Made by a program: the position numbers and the translations under genes. The notes under the pieces were generated by a model. The model did no database searches and was not told the origin of the DNA. It saw nothing but the letters and a program-made list of their open reading frames with translations. A stretch of 64,000 nucleotides of DNA from Endomychus coccineus (Eukaryota; Arthropoda; Insecta; Coleoptera; Endomychidae): contig OY294068.1 of the NCBI GenBank assembly GCA_958510875.1, positions 193,650,315 through 193,714,314 on the forward strand. Reading direction: 5' to 3'. Of the stretch, positions 1 through 11,000 are shown piece by piece. The stretch's first letter is position 1. Every line of letters starts with the position of its first letter.

Positions 1-652
1 ATGGTGTTTCGGCAGACAACATTTTTCGTGATGGCGTCTGATCGAGCAAAGTGGCCACATTGACTTATGTTCTTGAACTGTACAACATTATATTTTAATT
101 TGTCTAGTTTTTTGTTTTAGAGTACTTCCTTATTATAATCGTACTCGCGACAATGAAAGGTTACCTTCCTTTTATTAGCCACAAATCCGTAAAATATCAA
201 AAATACATGTGAAGTACCAAATTAAATGAAATTTTCGCCCATACGTGTCCTACGAAATAATGTTTTTCCCTCGAATTTCAATATTTCTTCCAATAAATAT
301 GTATCTATTAAGGTATTAGAATTATTTGCTGCATGAACTGTCCTATCTCTGGATCTACCTATGCTAGCAGAATGGCCATTTTGCTGATTTGAGGTTGAAT
401 CCACTCCTACCTTTCAAAACAATTATTTTACAATAACTGAAAATAATATGAGGTTCTAGATTATTCACAGTTACTGCAGGTATATTTTTTATGATTTTCC
501 CTTAGGGTGGCTACTTTTGCCTTCCCCCACCACATGCAGGATTTTCACCAAACATCAGAACGATGAAGATTAGATAAAGTATGGAATTAAATAGTTGTCA
601 ACATTTTATTGTACAATCAAATCCTTTATATAATTGAATTTCGTATTAAGGC

Positions 653-2184
653 TTATGAATACATTTCTCTACATCTCCCGGCCCAGTCTCTTCGTTGGCC
701 TGGGCCGCAGTTGGATTTAGCCATCAAAATTCGTTTTTCATCATAACTCAGTTCTGTTGTAGAATACACTGGATATTCTTCATTTTCAGGAAAGTAAAAG
801 CCACCATCTGAAAAAATATGCAATTAAATAACAACAAGAAAAATATTACTATTCAGGAAGGGTTGTATCAACAACTCTTCCATAATGTATTAAGAATATT
901 TCGGATAGAAAGGAGAGGAAAACTCAACCCCTTTCAACATTCATTTCTAAGGGAAAGAGGTATGTTACATGAGAAACGGGTCGGGGGCTGCCTGCAGGTG
1001 ACTTTTCTCCTGTCGCGCACTCTGTACACATTTGATTATCAGAATAGGAAGGAATATTCTAAATCGGTATAAAGACCATTCATTGATTTTCCTTGCCCTT
1101 GTACAAATGCAGGAAACTCCAAAAGCGGCGAACTTGTCGCTTATTAGTTTAAGTTCAAATTTTTTATTGAAAATACTAAGTTATCAGGTTATCCGAAGGT
1201 TTGTTTTTGTAATCGATTGATTTTCCTTGCCCTTGTAAGACATACAGGAAACTTCAAAGCGGCTAAGTTGTCGCAGGTTAGTTTAAGTTCAAATTTTTTT
1301 TGAGAATACTAGGTTAGTAGGTTATTTGAAAGTTTGTTTTTGTAATCGATTGATTTTCCTTGCCCTTGTAACACATGTAGGAAACTTCAAGCGGCTAAGT
1401 TGTCGCAGTATGTTATTTGTTATTTATTACCTACCATTGCATACTGGCCATTTATTAATTGTTAATTAATGTTCATTGACAGATTATCAGCTAAGCAATA
1501 TTGACATTTTATTAATTTTTATTGCCCATTATATTCAGAATAGTAGTAGAAATAGAAATACTGTCAAAGAGTTACTTTACTGCTTCAAAGTTTCATTTTA
1601 ACGTATCAAATTTTATAAATTACTACTGATTCTTTCACAATATTTTGCTGACTGTTTGCAATATTATAATGTACATAATGGATTCAATACTGTTCAGTTT
1701 ATTACGACCCCATTTAAAACGTAGAACGGATAAATACCTAGGTAATTTAGAAAGGATGGAGATGAATTCAGATTTCTCTCTAGCTGAGGGTAATTCTTTA
1801 TTTGGTTTAGACCGAATAGTTTACAAACAGTCTTTTACTCTGATGAAGGATACTTGGTAGTTGATGCTACTGGTCCTCAGTATTTTAGAAGAATTTTTAG
1901 TCGATACAGATATTTATCTCTTACTTATTAGTATTACAGTGCATCCATAGTTGTGAATTCTTTTATAGTTCATTAACTATGGAAAGAATAGAATGATCAT
2001 CATACTAACCTAAATCTGCATACACTTTTGGATTGAAGTTTCGGTCAGCATCTGAATTGGATCCAGATTTTCCAGGACACAAGAACGGATTGTTCGAATA
2101 ACGACAGTCATTGCATTGCACTATTTGATGTGTTAACACCATAATCGTCACACATACCAAGCAATAATAATAGTTGTTGACCAT
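653..2184 (-). CDS. small secreted two-cysteine-loop peptide, two exons (member A)
   Basis: Function unknown. Exon 1 runs 2184 to 2010 and ends at a GTTAGT donor; exon 2 runs 807 to 653 after a TTTTTTCAG acceptor. Joined length is 330 nt, 109 residues plus stop, with a phase-1 intron of 1202 bp. Residues 1 to about 23 form a signal peptide with hydrophobic core CLVCVTIMVL. The mature part starts with extra cysteines (Cys24, Cys27, Cys36) not seen in its relatives, has an acidic FYFPENEEY patch, and ends in CGPGQRRDWAGRCREMYS, the C-x2-G-x8-C-R loop of the cluster. I chose the ATG at 2184 because the frame upstream offers only TTG. An AATAAA signal lies at 610-605, 43 nt past the stop. The exon join is inferred from splice signals, matching phase and homology of the C-terminal loop to the other members. 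Confidence 0.75.
1082..1410. repeat. minisatellite, ~134-bp unit, about 2.4 copies
   Basis: The stretch beginning ATTGATTTTCCTTGCCCTTG recurs at about 1082, 1216 and 1349, giving periods of 134 and 133 bp; the third unit is partial. It lies in the intron of the peptide gene at 653-2184. Short ORFs through it are chance readings. The rest of this intron (811-1080, 1411-2000) shows nothing I recognise. Confidence 0.85.
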
Positions 2185-2544
2185 TATGTTGAATGTTGGC
2201 AAAAGCTCTCTTCTTAACCTTGACTGTCCAAATGAAGTAAGCTAACGATAGTTTCAATCTATCACTAATTCAAATTAATAGGCTCATGCAAATATTTTAA
2301 TTACCAAAATAGTGACGTGAGAATTTGGCTAATTAAAAAATTATCGATGTGTATCTACGTTCACATTTTATTGAAGGAAGCCGTGCAATTAGTCGAGTTG
2401 ATTAGAATTCGATTAACAGCAAGAATTATCAATTTTTTAAGCGGAAGTTTGGTAACAAATGTAATAAGCTTACATGTCTGTACAGTACTATGAACTTTAC
2501 TAAATACTCAGGACTCAGGAGCGGTGTATAAGATACAGGATGTC

Positions 2545-3060
2545 TGGGAATAAAGTTAGTATACTTCAGGGAGTTATTCCTCTTATAATTATATAAAAAG
2601 TTCATATAAGCAAGGGTAAAAGTCTTCCTACAGGAGCTACAACCCTCTTAAGGGTGAACTCGATTCGAAAATTATTTGCTTTAAACTAAGGGTTATTAAA
2701 ATATTGATTTAAGTTTTTTCCGGGAACGTGATAATTTCTCAATATGAAATCCAGAGTACGCTATTTTTGAGCAGTATTGACCAATTTGAATTTTCATCTT
2801 AGGCGTGGCTAACAGAGATGGGCATTCTTTTTTTCGTCATATCTTTTAATGAGTAAAATTTTTCAATACTTTGATTCAGTAATGTGGTCCCCTGGACAAA
2901 TTTATATAGGAAAGGTACTTCTTTTGATCCGCTGTAGAGCTTACCGTACACGGTGAGAAGAGATCTGAAAGATTCGATACAAAAACGCGTAATTAGAAGC
3001 AACTCTATCTAGAATTCTCTCTCCAACTCTCCGAGTCTTGGTGGAACGAAGTCTCCCATA
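2545..3060. repeat. interspersed non-coding repeat, second copy near 26870-27245
   Basis: Blocks such as AAAACGCGTAAT, followed by a run with matching CTCTCT/CTTGGTGGA-type words, recur in the same order at 27172-27240, and the upstream 'cttc-tac-gggagcta' block recurs near 26905. The copies are clearly related but diverged. No coding potential; element class not identified. Confidence 0.5.
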
Positions 3061-3706
3061 GTCATGGATCCTCTTTATTCTATTCTATTTCTATGATGAA
3101 ATGCAAGGGCTCTCTTTATATAACCTTCTTGCTTTTCCTGTATTGATCATCATTAGAGGGCATTGGTTTGATCCCATGAATGCACTTAGATCGCTGGATT
3201 GGACCCATTGTGCTCCTCATGATCAGTAATTCTATTCTAGCTGATTTGTGGCTCGCTAAAAACACAGAATATATCTTAAGCTGGCTTAAGTTCCACTGGA
3301 AGTATTTCTGCTTGGTCGAAGTAAAGTTGCCTGAGGGATGTTTAGGCTGGACATACCAGCAGGATGTGAAAGACTTTGGCCTGCTCCTTGCTTTGTGAGT
3401 CCCACCACAAGTCAGACTATTGATTGTTCAGCTGGCCTCCAACGCAGTTTGATAAAGCGGCCCAGAATGTCGGCAATTTCATTAGCTTCAACTCCACTGT
3501 GTCCTGGAACCCAGATGAGTCGAACTTTGTATGCCCTGGCTAGTTCAGCCAGTGCTTCTCTGCATTATTTTCACCAGCCTAGATGGTACTCTAGGTTATC
3601 CAAGTCGCAAGTCAAAATTGCGTAAACCTCCGGTTGAAAAACAGTACAGTACGAGTCTAAGGCCACTGATATTGTGATCCTTGGCCTTTTCGGGTACACT
3701 TCTGCT

Positions 3707-5014
3707 TCTGATGCATGACTCCGGTGTGTGGGTAGTAGCGTACGCGGATGATCTACTGCTTATCGTAGAAGCCCAGGGAGCCGAGGAGGCGAGGTACAAG
3801 GTAGAAAGGGCATTAAGCAGAGTGGTACAATGGTTGAGGAGTGTTAATTTGAAGGTAGCAGTGGAGAAGTCCGAGTGGATAGCAATCAGAGGAGCCAGAA
3901 GGATGAGTCATGAGACGATACAACTGGGAGCACTAAAACTTAACCAGGTCAAGGTGATGAAGTATCTAGGAGTGATTCTCAAAGAAGGATGGAATTTCGG
4001 GGCGCATATTCAACATATCTGCAATAAGGGACTACAAAAAATGGAGGCCATCGCTAGAATAACACCGAACGTTGGAGGCCCAGGTTTCTGGAAAAGAAGG
4101 ATGTTAACAGGAGTGCTACACAGTGTGATAATGTATGCAGCGCCGGTGTGGAGAGGAGCCTTAAAACAGCAGATAAACACAAACAGACTCGTGTCGTTAC
4201 AAAGAAGGGGACTATTGAGAATCATTTCAGGATATAGAACGGTGTCGTACGTAGCGGCTCAGGTGATAAGTGGTTTTCCACCAATTGACCTGATGGTCAG
4301 CGAGGTTTGTTTTTTGTATGCAATAGGAGGACGGCTACCAGGGAACAGAAGAATGGCGCGGAAAAGAACAATGGGCAAATGGCAGCGAAGATGGGAGCAG
4401 CAGGACGATAAAGGTGCATGGACCAGGAGACTAATTAGATGTGTAACATCGTGGGTCGAATGCAAACATAAGAGACTAGATTACTTTTTCGTCCAGTTCT
4501 TAACTGGACATGGATCATATGGAACTTATACATTACGAATAGGTAAAACAGAAAACGACATGTGTCACGTGTGCGAGGTGAGAGACAGTCCGGAACATAC
4601 CTTCTCGGAATGCAGGCGATGGGAAAGAGAAAGGAGGGTACTCACGGAAGGAGTGGGACTACTACTGGATATAGAGGATATAGTACCATATATGATACAA
4701 TCGGCTCCGAACTGGAACAGAGTGTATGATTTTGTTCGGGAAATAATGAAGGTTAAGGAAACGGAGGATAGAGACAGACAAGGATAAATGTGAGGCCTAT
4801 ATGAAGCCGTTCTCATGCCAGATGACCCCGGAAGTTATGGATACCTTCTGTCTGGTTCCCGGGATCACTGGATATTTCCAAAGACCCGAGCGTACAGGGG
4901 GTGTTTTTAATCGGTCGGCAAAACATCATCCAGCCAACCCGACATAACCTGACACACCGGGTGCAGGAATCTGAGTACAGATTTTCACCCCCTATCGAAA
5001 AAAAAAAAAAAAAA
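3707..5014 (+). mobile_element. 5'-truncated R1-clade-like LINE with poly-A tail
   Basis: The element begins directly after the first copy of the 14-bp target duplication and ends in an 18-nt poly-A (4997-5014) directly before the second. It holds the C-terminal part of the reverse-transcriptase ORF plus about 200 bp of 3' sequence. A truncated 5' end, poly-A and a target duplication are the hallmarks of target-primed reverse transcription. The long uninterrupted frame says the insertion is young compared with its neighbours. Confidence 0.9.
3711..4787 (+). pseudogene. reverse transcriptase C-terminal fragment of the nested LINE
   Basis: Open for about 358 codons. The RT active-site motif AYADDLLLI lies near the N-terminus, followed by the thumb motif MKYLGVILKEGW and the connection region. 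Near the C-terminus is a zinc-knuckle pattern CHVC, His, Cys (C-x2-C-x7-H-x4-C, about 4564-4613), as in R1-type ORF2 proteins. The endonuclease domain and the RT fingers are missing because of 5' truncation, so it cannot move by itself. There is no host start codon; translation of this fragment is not expected. Confidence 0.85.
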
Positions 5015-5691
5015 GGTACACTTCTGCTGCCGAAGCTGAACCAATCTTGGATCATACTAGCCCACCTGGTGGCAACAGGGCGACAGTTTCATTGTTCCCA
5101 TCTCTCCCATCAAGGATTTTGGAAGGAGTGAGATAGATTCTGGAGTCATGCTATCTTTCCTCTATTCTAGTATAGGGCACTTAGAGGGGGCCTCACTCTG
5201 AATCACTGAATGTCCACGAGAGTAGTACGTTTCAGTCTATCTGCCTAGTTCCCTTAACCTATACGCCGTTCTCATGGCTCCAGCTTTTATGAATAAGTAT
5301 AGCACTCGTGCACCAACACACGCAATTCTTGAGTAATAACTTTTTTAGGTCTCACAGGTTGAGCTACATCAAGTAGCGTGAGCGAGGTGCCACTTCGATC
5401 CATGGTTCAACGAATTATTTGTTCGGCGGAACGATTATGTCGATTGTGGTCGCAGTAAGTTTCGCGAACATAACCAAGATGATTTATCGCATCAGGCTTT
5501 TCCCTCGTGGGTGAAAGATATATTGTGTTAGAACTCCTTTCTTTTAAGTTGAACTACGGATAATGCGCACATTTGTGAGGAATTTATGGATGTTATATCA
5601 TTATTTACAGTGAACAATTATAATATAGTCATTTAATAATTGTTACACTTCATTTAATTATAGAAATAACATGGATGGACAATCTTTTATT

Positions 5692-7999
5692 TCAAGAAAA
5701 GTCTTCATTGCACTTAAGACCTACTCTCAGTCTTCCACGACGACATGGAGTTTGGAAGAAGCCTCTATTCAATATCGTAATGGTTGCGGCCTTGATTTCG
5801 GCAGTGGCACTAGAGTTCCAGGATGAGCTTTCTATTGCAGTGGTTGTGGAAGCGGTTACTGAAGAAGAATCACCTACAAAAAATTGAGTTGTTCAATAAC
5901 ATTCCCTTCTATAAGTTAACTATTCATAGAATAATTTGTGTTTTCATGAGGACGTAATTCGTGTAGGTAGTTTTCAGTATTTATCTTTTCCGTATTTTTG
6001 CGAACCGTCTTCAGCCTATTTGAATCTCGAATTTCAGCCTATCTGTTATCTACAAATGGAATTTCGAGCAATAGGTCAAGTTACCGTTCAATAATCTTAA
6101 TCAGGTGCAAATATCTTCGTATAAGCACTAATGACGCTGCATATTGTGTGGTGATTTACGCTATCTTCAGACGGTATTCAAAAACGATTACGAATACTCT
6201 TCATTTTATATGAAATAGGGTTAAACGAATCTGATAAAATCATAATATCTGAATGAGTCTTCTTCGGAAACATATCAATAGAAATCTTATCTGTTCTCGT
6301 AAAAGTTGAATTCGAAAGGCCATAGAATTGTTTCTGTCAGTTTCTAATACCGTGAACTTTATTTTCGGGTGGATTGAATTTACAAACAGAAGGAAGTTAT
6401 CTATTTGTCTCTTTGAACCTTCAAAACATGTTTAAACATTATCTTCATATTTATGCCAGAAAATTATATGCTGCTTATATGTTACAACCCAGCAGAAGTA
6501 AATTGAAAAATTCATTCGTCTCACAAATTTCAAATTAAATTCTGGTTGTGAAAATTGATATCAGCTAGAGTTGAATAATTTTAACAACAGGAAAACTTAA
6601 TCGTAAATATTACCGGAAATCTACTAATTAATTCACAATTTTCATGAAAAAACATATTTTGAGATTAATTAATTCATGTGCAAATATAATTGCTCCTCAT
6701 TGTAGTCCAATTTTTGAAATTAAAACACCTTCACACATCTTCATATGGCTTAGTAAACAGAAATATTCAAGATTACAGTTATTTTCGAATTTGAATTTGA
6801 TGAACAACATTATCAACTGCCCAATTTCCTCCCCTTTTGAGTACGTGCCTGCCTGTTATGGTTCCTTCCTCCAAATTCTTTATTCCGATCCTGGGACTTT
6901 CTGAACGTAGTCGAATATTTAGAAAACTTTTATTTTTCTGTTCATTGGTTAACTAAGAAATTATTTATCAACTGATTATATTAGCAACTAATTGAAAAAT
7001 GGACATCAAATTCATGTTTAACAGGTCCTAATTATCTGAAAATGACTCTAATGTCGAATATTTAGGATACTTTAATTTTTTTATTCACTGATTAACTAAG
7101 AAATTGCTTATTAACTAATTATATTAGCAAATAATTGATAAATGGACATCAAATTCGTGTTAAGCAGGTCCTAATTATCCGAAAATGACTCTAATGTCGA
7201 ATATTTAGAAGAATTTTATTTTTTTGTTAATCAGTTGAAAAATAAATTGTTTATTAACAAAGAATCAATCAACACATTGTTATGAACAATGAATAAACAC
7301 TGTTTATAGGTCAAATAAATGAAAAATACACTTTACCTGCTTAAAATCAATGAAAAATAGCGTTTAAAACTTTTTTTGCCACTATTTATTGTTTATTAAC
7401 AAAATAAACAATTTATCAAGGAATAAAAGTGGTAAGCTTTGATCTAGGTGTCAAGACGAATTGAATGAGCCCTCACAGATCGAAATCAGTTCGTGAGAAA
7501 AAATTTTCGTTATCAAATCCCCCGTTTACTGCTCTATTGGGATGACATATCAATTCTAAATTTGAACCGTCCTTAAATGGTAGATGAGAAATATAAATAC
7601 GTATTTCAGCAATTAGGGTACCATTTTTATTAAATAACTAGAAATATTCAGTGGTGATATGCTAGTATGATGGGTACAGTTATTATATGGGAGTATATTC
7701 GCGTATTTTTATTGGTTAGAATTCGCTCATTTTCTATTAGAACCGCCTAGTATATTGCGGGTTCGTCGAGGAAAGCTTGCTCAAAAGTACATCACTTCCG
7801 CAGTTGAGAAAATTTGGTAACAGCTCAGCATGTGAAAACAAGACTCACCTTCATCGTTTCTAGAATCAATCATCTTCTTAAACTCTTCAGGTGAAAGGAA
7901 TATATCATTATATTCGATTTGTGTCAACGGTTTCGAATGAACTTTTAGAAAAATAATGAAAGAATAACAGAAGATAAACTTAACTAAATTGTCAATCAT
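5692..7999 (-). CDS. small secreted two-cysteine-loop peptide, two exons (member B)
   Basis: Function unknown. Exon 1 runs 7999 to 7849 and ends in a consensus AAG|GTGAGT donor; exon 2 runs 5873 to 5692 after TTTTTTGTAG. Phase-1 intron of 1975 bp; 110 residues plus stop. Residues 1-22 are a signal peptide (hydrophobic core FIFCYSFIIFL). The mature part has an acidic patch (IEYNDIFLSPEEF), a Ser/Thr-rich linker, NRGFF, and the loop CRRGRLRVGLKC (C-x2-G-x7-C). NRGFF corresponds to NNRFF in the gene at 8038-11620, its closest paralogue, which also has the same exon phase. AATAAA (5691-5686) follows the stop directly. The ATG is only 38 bp below the stop of the upstream paralogue. The Ser/Thr linker suggests O-glycosylation (inference). 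Confidence 0.8.
6911..7560. repeat. interspersed repeat with internal 143-bp minisatellite; inverted relative at 40140-40590
   Basis: TCGAATATTTA recurs at 6911, 7054 and 7197 (period 143 bp, about 2.4 copies), each followed by the same 'tttatttttt..attaac..aatggacatcaaatt' order. The flank 7260-7560 and the minisatellite reappear in reverse orientation at 40140-40590, including the block GAGCCCTCACAGATCGAAATC (one base different). It sits in the intron of the gene at 5692-7999. Element class unknown. Confidence 0.75.
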
Positions 8000-8037
8000 A
8001 ATTTATTCATAATATATTGCTATTAGGTGTAAGTGAA

Positions 8038-11000
8038 TTATTGATTAAAATCGAAATGTTCTGTCTCCCTACAAATGTCTCCAATTTTTATATATCCCTT
8101 CCTACAAGGCACAACTCCCATGAAAAAACGATTATTTATCTCTATAGTAGTAGTAGTTTCTGTACTTTCTTTGGGTCCTGAAAATAAAAGCATCATTAAA
8201 GATAAATCAAAATCCTGCATGAGCTTAGATGGAAGATCTAATGCCATTTCAAGAATACCTGATAAGCAACCAGTACCAACTAATAGACGCAATAAATAAC
8301 AAATAACAAAAAATAAATACACTACAAAAGAGACATCAACTTTTAACCTGTACTATAGCATACTAGAAATTACAAAGTAGGCTATGCCTATGACTGCACT
8401 CAGATACTTACATTAAACTTTAAAAAGAGCAACAATACTGAACACAACATACAGCATAGTCTACATCAATATATTTTATCTACCGCTTAGCGGTTAATTA
8501 TTTGGATTTCCCGGTTGCTTCGCTTATCCGACCTCACAACACAGCCTACACACTACACCATATTAAGTCCATAGCCGTCTCCAAGGATAATACAGAGAAG
8601 GATTTACTATAAGTAGATTTTCAGATTAGGTTTACAGTCGGGTCGACTCGGTAATGACCAACCTTATACGTATTCTTTTAATTAATTTTCAGGATATAGC
8701 GTAAGCGTAGTCGAAATAAAGCCGTATTTTCATTTTAAATGATTTATGAAACAGACTAGACTAGATATTTTCGCTCATTTATTATATTTACAAATATAAA
8801 ATATTTAGAAACATTTTTTTTGATAAATTCTTGACAAAAACTGTCCATTTTAATATTTTAGCTGATAAGATATTGTTACTGTGTCTTTAGGTATATAAAA
8901 AACAAATAATCAAAACGATGTACTCATTTCCATTGTAAATAATTTTATCACTATGGATTATTTTGAAGCTTATAATAGTTATATATGTATTATTACTGAT
9001 AAGTAATAATATGATTTATGTACTATTGAAATCAACAAGAATTAAAATCACTTCAAACTCACAGAAAAACTTTGCCACCGATAAACAGTATACAAGTAGA
9101 TCTATATCTCCAGTTTGATGTATGCGTGAGTTCATCTTCGGTTATTTACATTGCTCTTATGCACAAATCATTGAGCCATCTCTACTAGAGGCCATCACCT
9201 TGAACAAGTGACGACCGAGTATCATGAGCAACTCGAGCTCAAACATAATTCACACATAACAGAAAATTCTTTATGTCAGTCAGTCGGTGAATAAAACAGT
9301 GACCTAATTGAATTAATTTGCGCTACAAACAACTAACAAAAGTATAGGTCAAGAGGTTGTGAGCGAAGTTTGATGGAGTGATAATTCAAAACAGTATATA
9401 GCGAACTGTTGTTCTTCAGTTGATAGAAATTTGTAGACGTCAGACGCCCAAGTTGATTTTCTGATATAGGAAATGAAACGGAGGTGTTATTTTTGTTATT
9501 TTTTTCAAAATCGGTAGATGTACAGCTATATGGATGGGTCTGGCAACTCTAGGCCTATACCCCCTCTCTTCTAAGTTACCTTCTATTCTTCGTACTGACT
9601 TAATAATAACGCGGCTTTTACTCATTCCCGAGACTACGAGGCAATAAAGAAGCCGAATTTCATAAAATATACGTTAATTTGGTACTGATTTCACCCAAAT
9701 TTCTGTAAAATCGGTCAACAATAACAACAACAAAACAATTATCAAAGTAAACTTAAATTTTAAACAGTTTATATCAAATAGCGATGGTGGTCTTGCGGTA
9801 ATGATAAAGGATCTTACTCCGTAGGCTCGGGTTTGATCCCCAGAGGCGAAAAATTTATTTTGTGTAACGTTTTCTTGAAAACATTATTAATTTGAATATT
9901 GCTTAGTTGCGAAGAGTATTTATAGAATGTATAACAATTATAAACAAATCAGTGGTCAAATCGAAAAGTAACTTTGCTTAAAAGAATCCAAATTTTATTT
10001 ATAAATATAATATAATACTGGGTTCCCCATAATAGACTACCCATTTTATATTATTAATAAATTCCCTACGAGATAACTAAATAGGTTGTTCTCTGAGGAA
10101 TTATCTTCTGTAGTCATTGGGATTCAAGTAAATTATTAATCAAGTAGGCGCCTGTCACAAATAAATTTTAAATAAATAATATCGTGGAACGCCATTTTTC
10201 TACGAGAAGTTTGTTAGTTTCCATCAATAATTATCAAATTTTTTTGCTTTGAGACATTATTTCAACGTCCGTTTGAACTTTCATGGATTACTCAGTCCAG
10301 CAACGTGTGTTTTGTGTAGAAACTTACATAAGAAGCAAATCGATAGAAGAAATTAGGCGTGCATTCCGGCGTCAGTTTAATAACAACAATAGGGGTCACG
10401 CGCCAAATCGTAAAACTGTTAAGTTATGGGTTCGTCATTGGCGTGAAAATGGTTCTGTACAAAATTTGAAGAAGCCTGGACGTCGAAGAACCGTTCGTAC
10501 ACCAGAAAATATTGAACGAGTTAGAATTGCGTTTACGAGAAGTCCTAAAAGGTCTGCTAATCGACAAACCATTATCAAAGGAATATCGAAGGGAAGCTTA
10601 GATCGAATTCTTCAAAGGAATTCAAAATTCCATCCCCATAAATACCAAATGGCACAGCACCTCAGCAATCAAAATAAAGAAGCAATATTAGTATTTTGCC
10701 AAGAATTTTTGGATTTACATCAAGGAGCAATTCACAGTCTCCTAATGACCGACGAAGCAAATTTTTATTTGAACGGCATGGTTCAGTTCCTCGATTGTAC
10801 CTGGACGACTCGCAAACACTTAGGCTCTTAAATATCCCACAGCAAAAAATCGGGTGCCGTTAAGTCGGGGGATCTCAAAGGCCAAGGCAAATCTCCGAAT
10901 CGAGAAATGAGTCGGCCATTAAACATTTCTCGCAGGACCCTCATTGAGTTTCTGGCGGTATGAGCTGTTGCCCCATCTTGTTGGAATAGTAAGGCATCGT

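Larger units (their letters stand above)
3693..5028. repeat. 14-bp target-site duplication flanking the nested LINE
   Basis: GGTACACTTCTGCT occurs exactly at 3693-3706 and again at 5015-5028, immediately after the poly-A tract. It bounds the insertion of the R1-type LINE into the older LINE. Confidence 0.9.
3160..5240 (-). mobile_element. remains of a LINE with RNase H domain, interrupted by a younger LINE
   Basis: Read on the minus strand, about 3690 to 3430 encodes RNase H pieces: TVFQPEVYAIL (with the catalytic Glu) and, after stops and a frame change, IWVPGHSGVEANEIAD (with the distal catalytic Asp). This is the RNase H C-terminal pattern of R1/I/LOA-type LINEs. The reading continues across the nested insertion into 5029 and beyond, so the two flanks were once adjacent. 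The outer end (about 3175-3260) resembles 32158-32230. The copy is dead: several in-frame stops. Confidence 0.65.

Noticed and set aside
222..404. Minus-strand open frame VDSTSNQQNGHSAS.. ending RTRMGENFI
   Set aside because: No ATG, weak acceptor without pyrimidine tract, no cysteine loop and no partner exon; could be a terminal exon but not supportable.
818..1220. Short ORFs at 818-1072 and 1032-1220
   Set aside because: They overlap the 134-bp minisatellite and intron sequence opposite a spliced gene; no signal peptide or domain.
1645..1860. 71-codon plus-strand ORF
   Set aside because: Inside the intron of the 653-2184 gene, no recognisable motif; its helix-like sequence alone is not enough.
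5675..5887. Plus-strand ORF MDNLLFQEKSS..
   Set aside because: It is the antisense shadow of exon 2 of the minus-strand peptide gene at 5692-7999.
8075..8299. Plus-strand ORF opposite exon 2 of the 8038-11620 gene
   Set aside because: Antisense shadow of the coding exon and its intron.
9781..9848. tRNA gene
   Set aside because: A- and B-box words are present, but acceptor and anticodon stems do not pair properly; called a SINE head instead.
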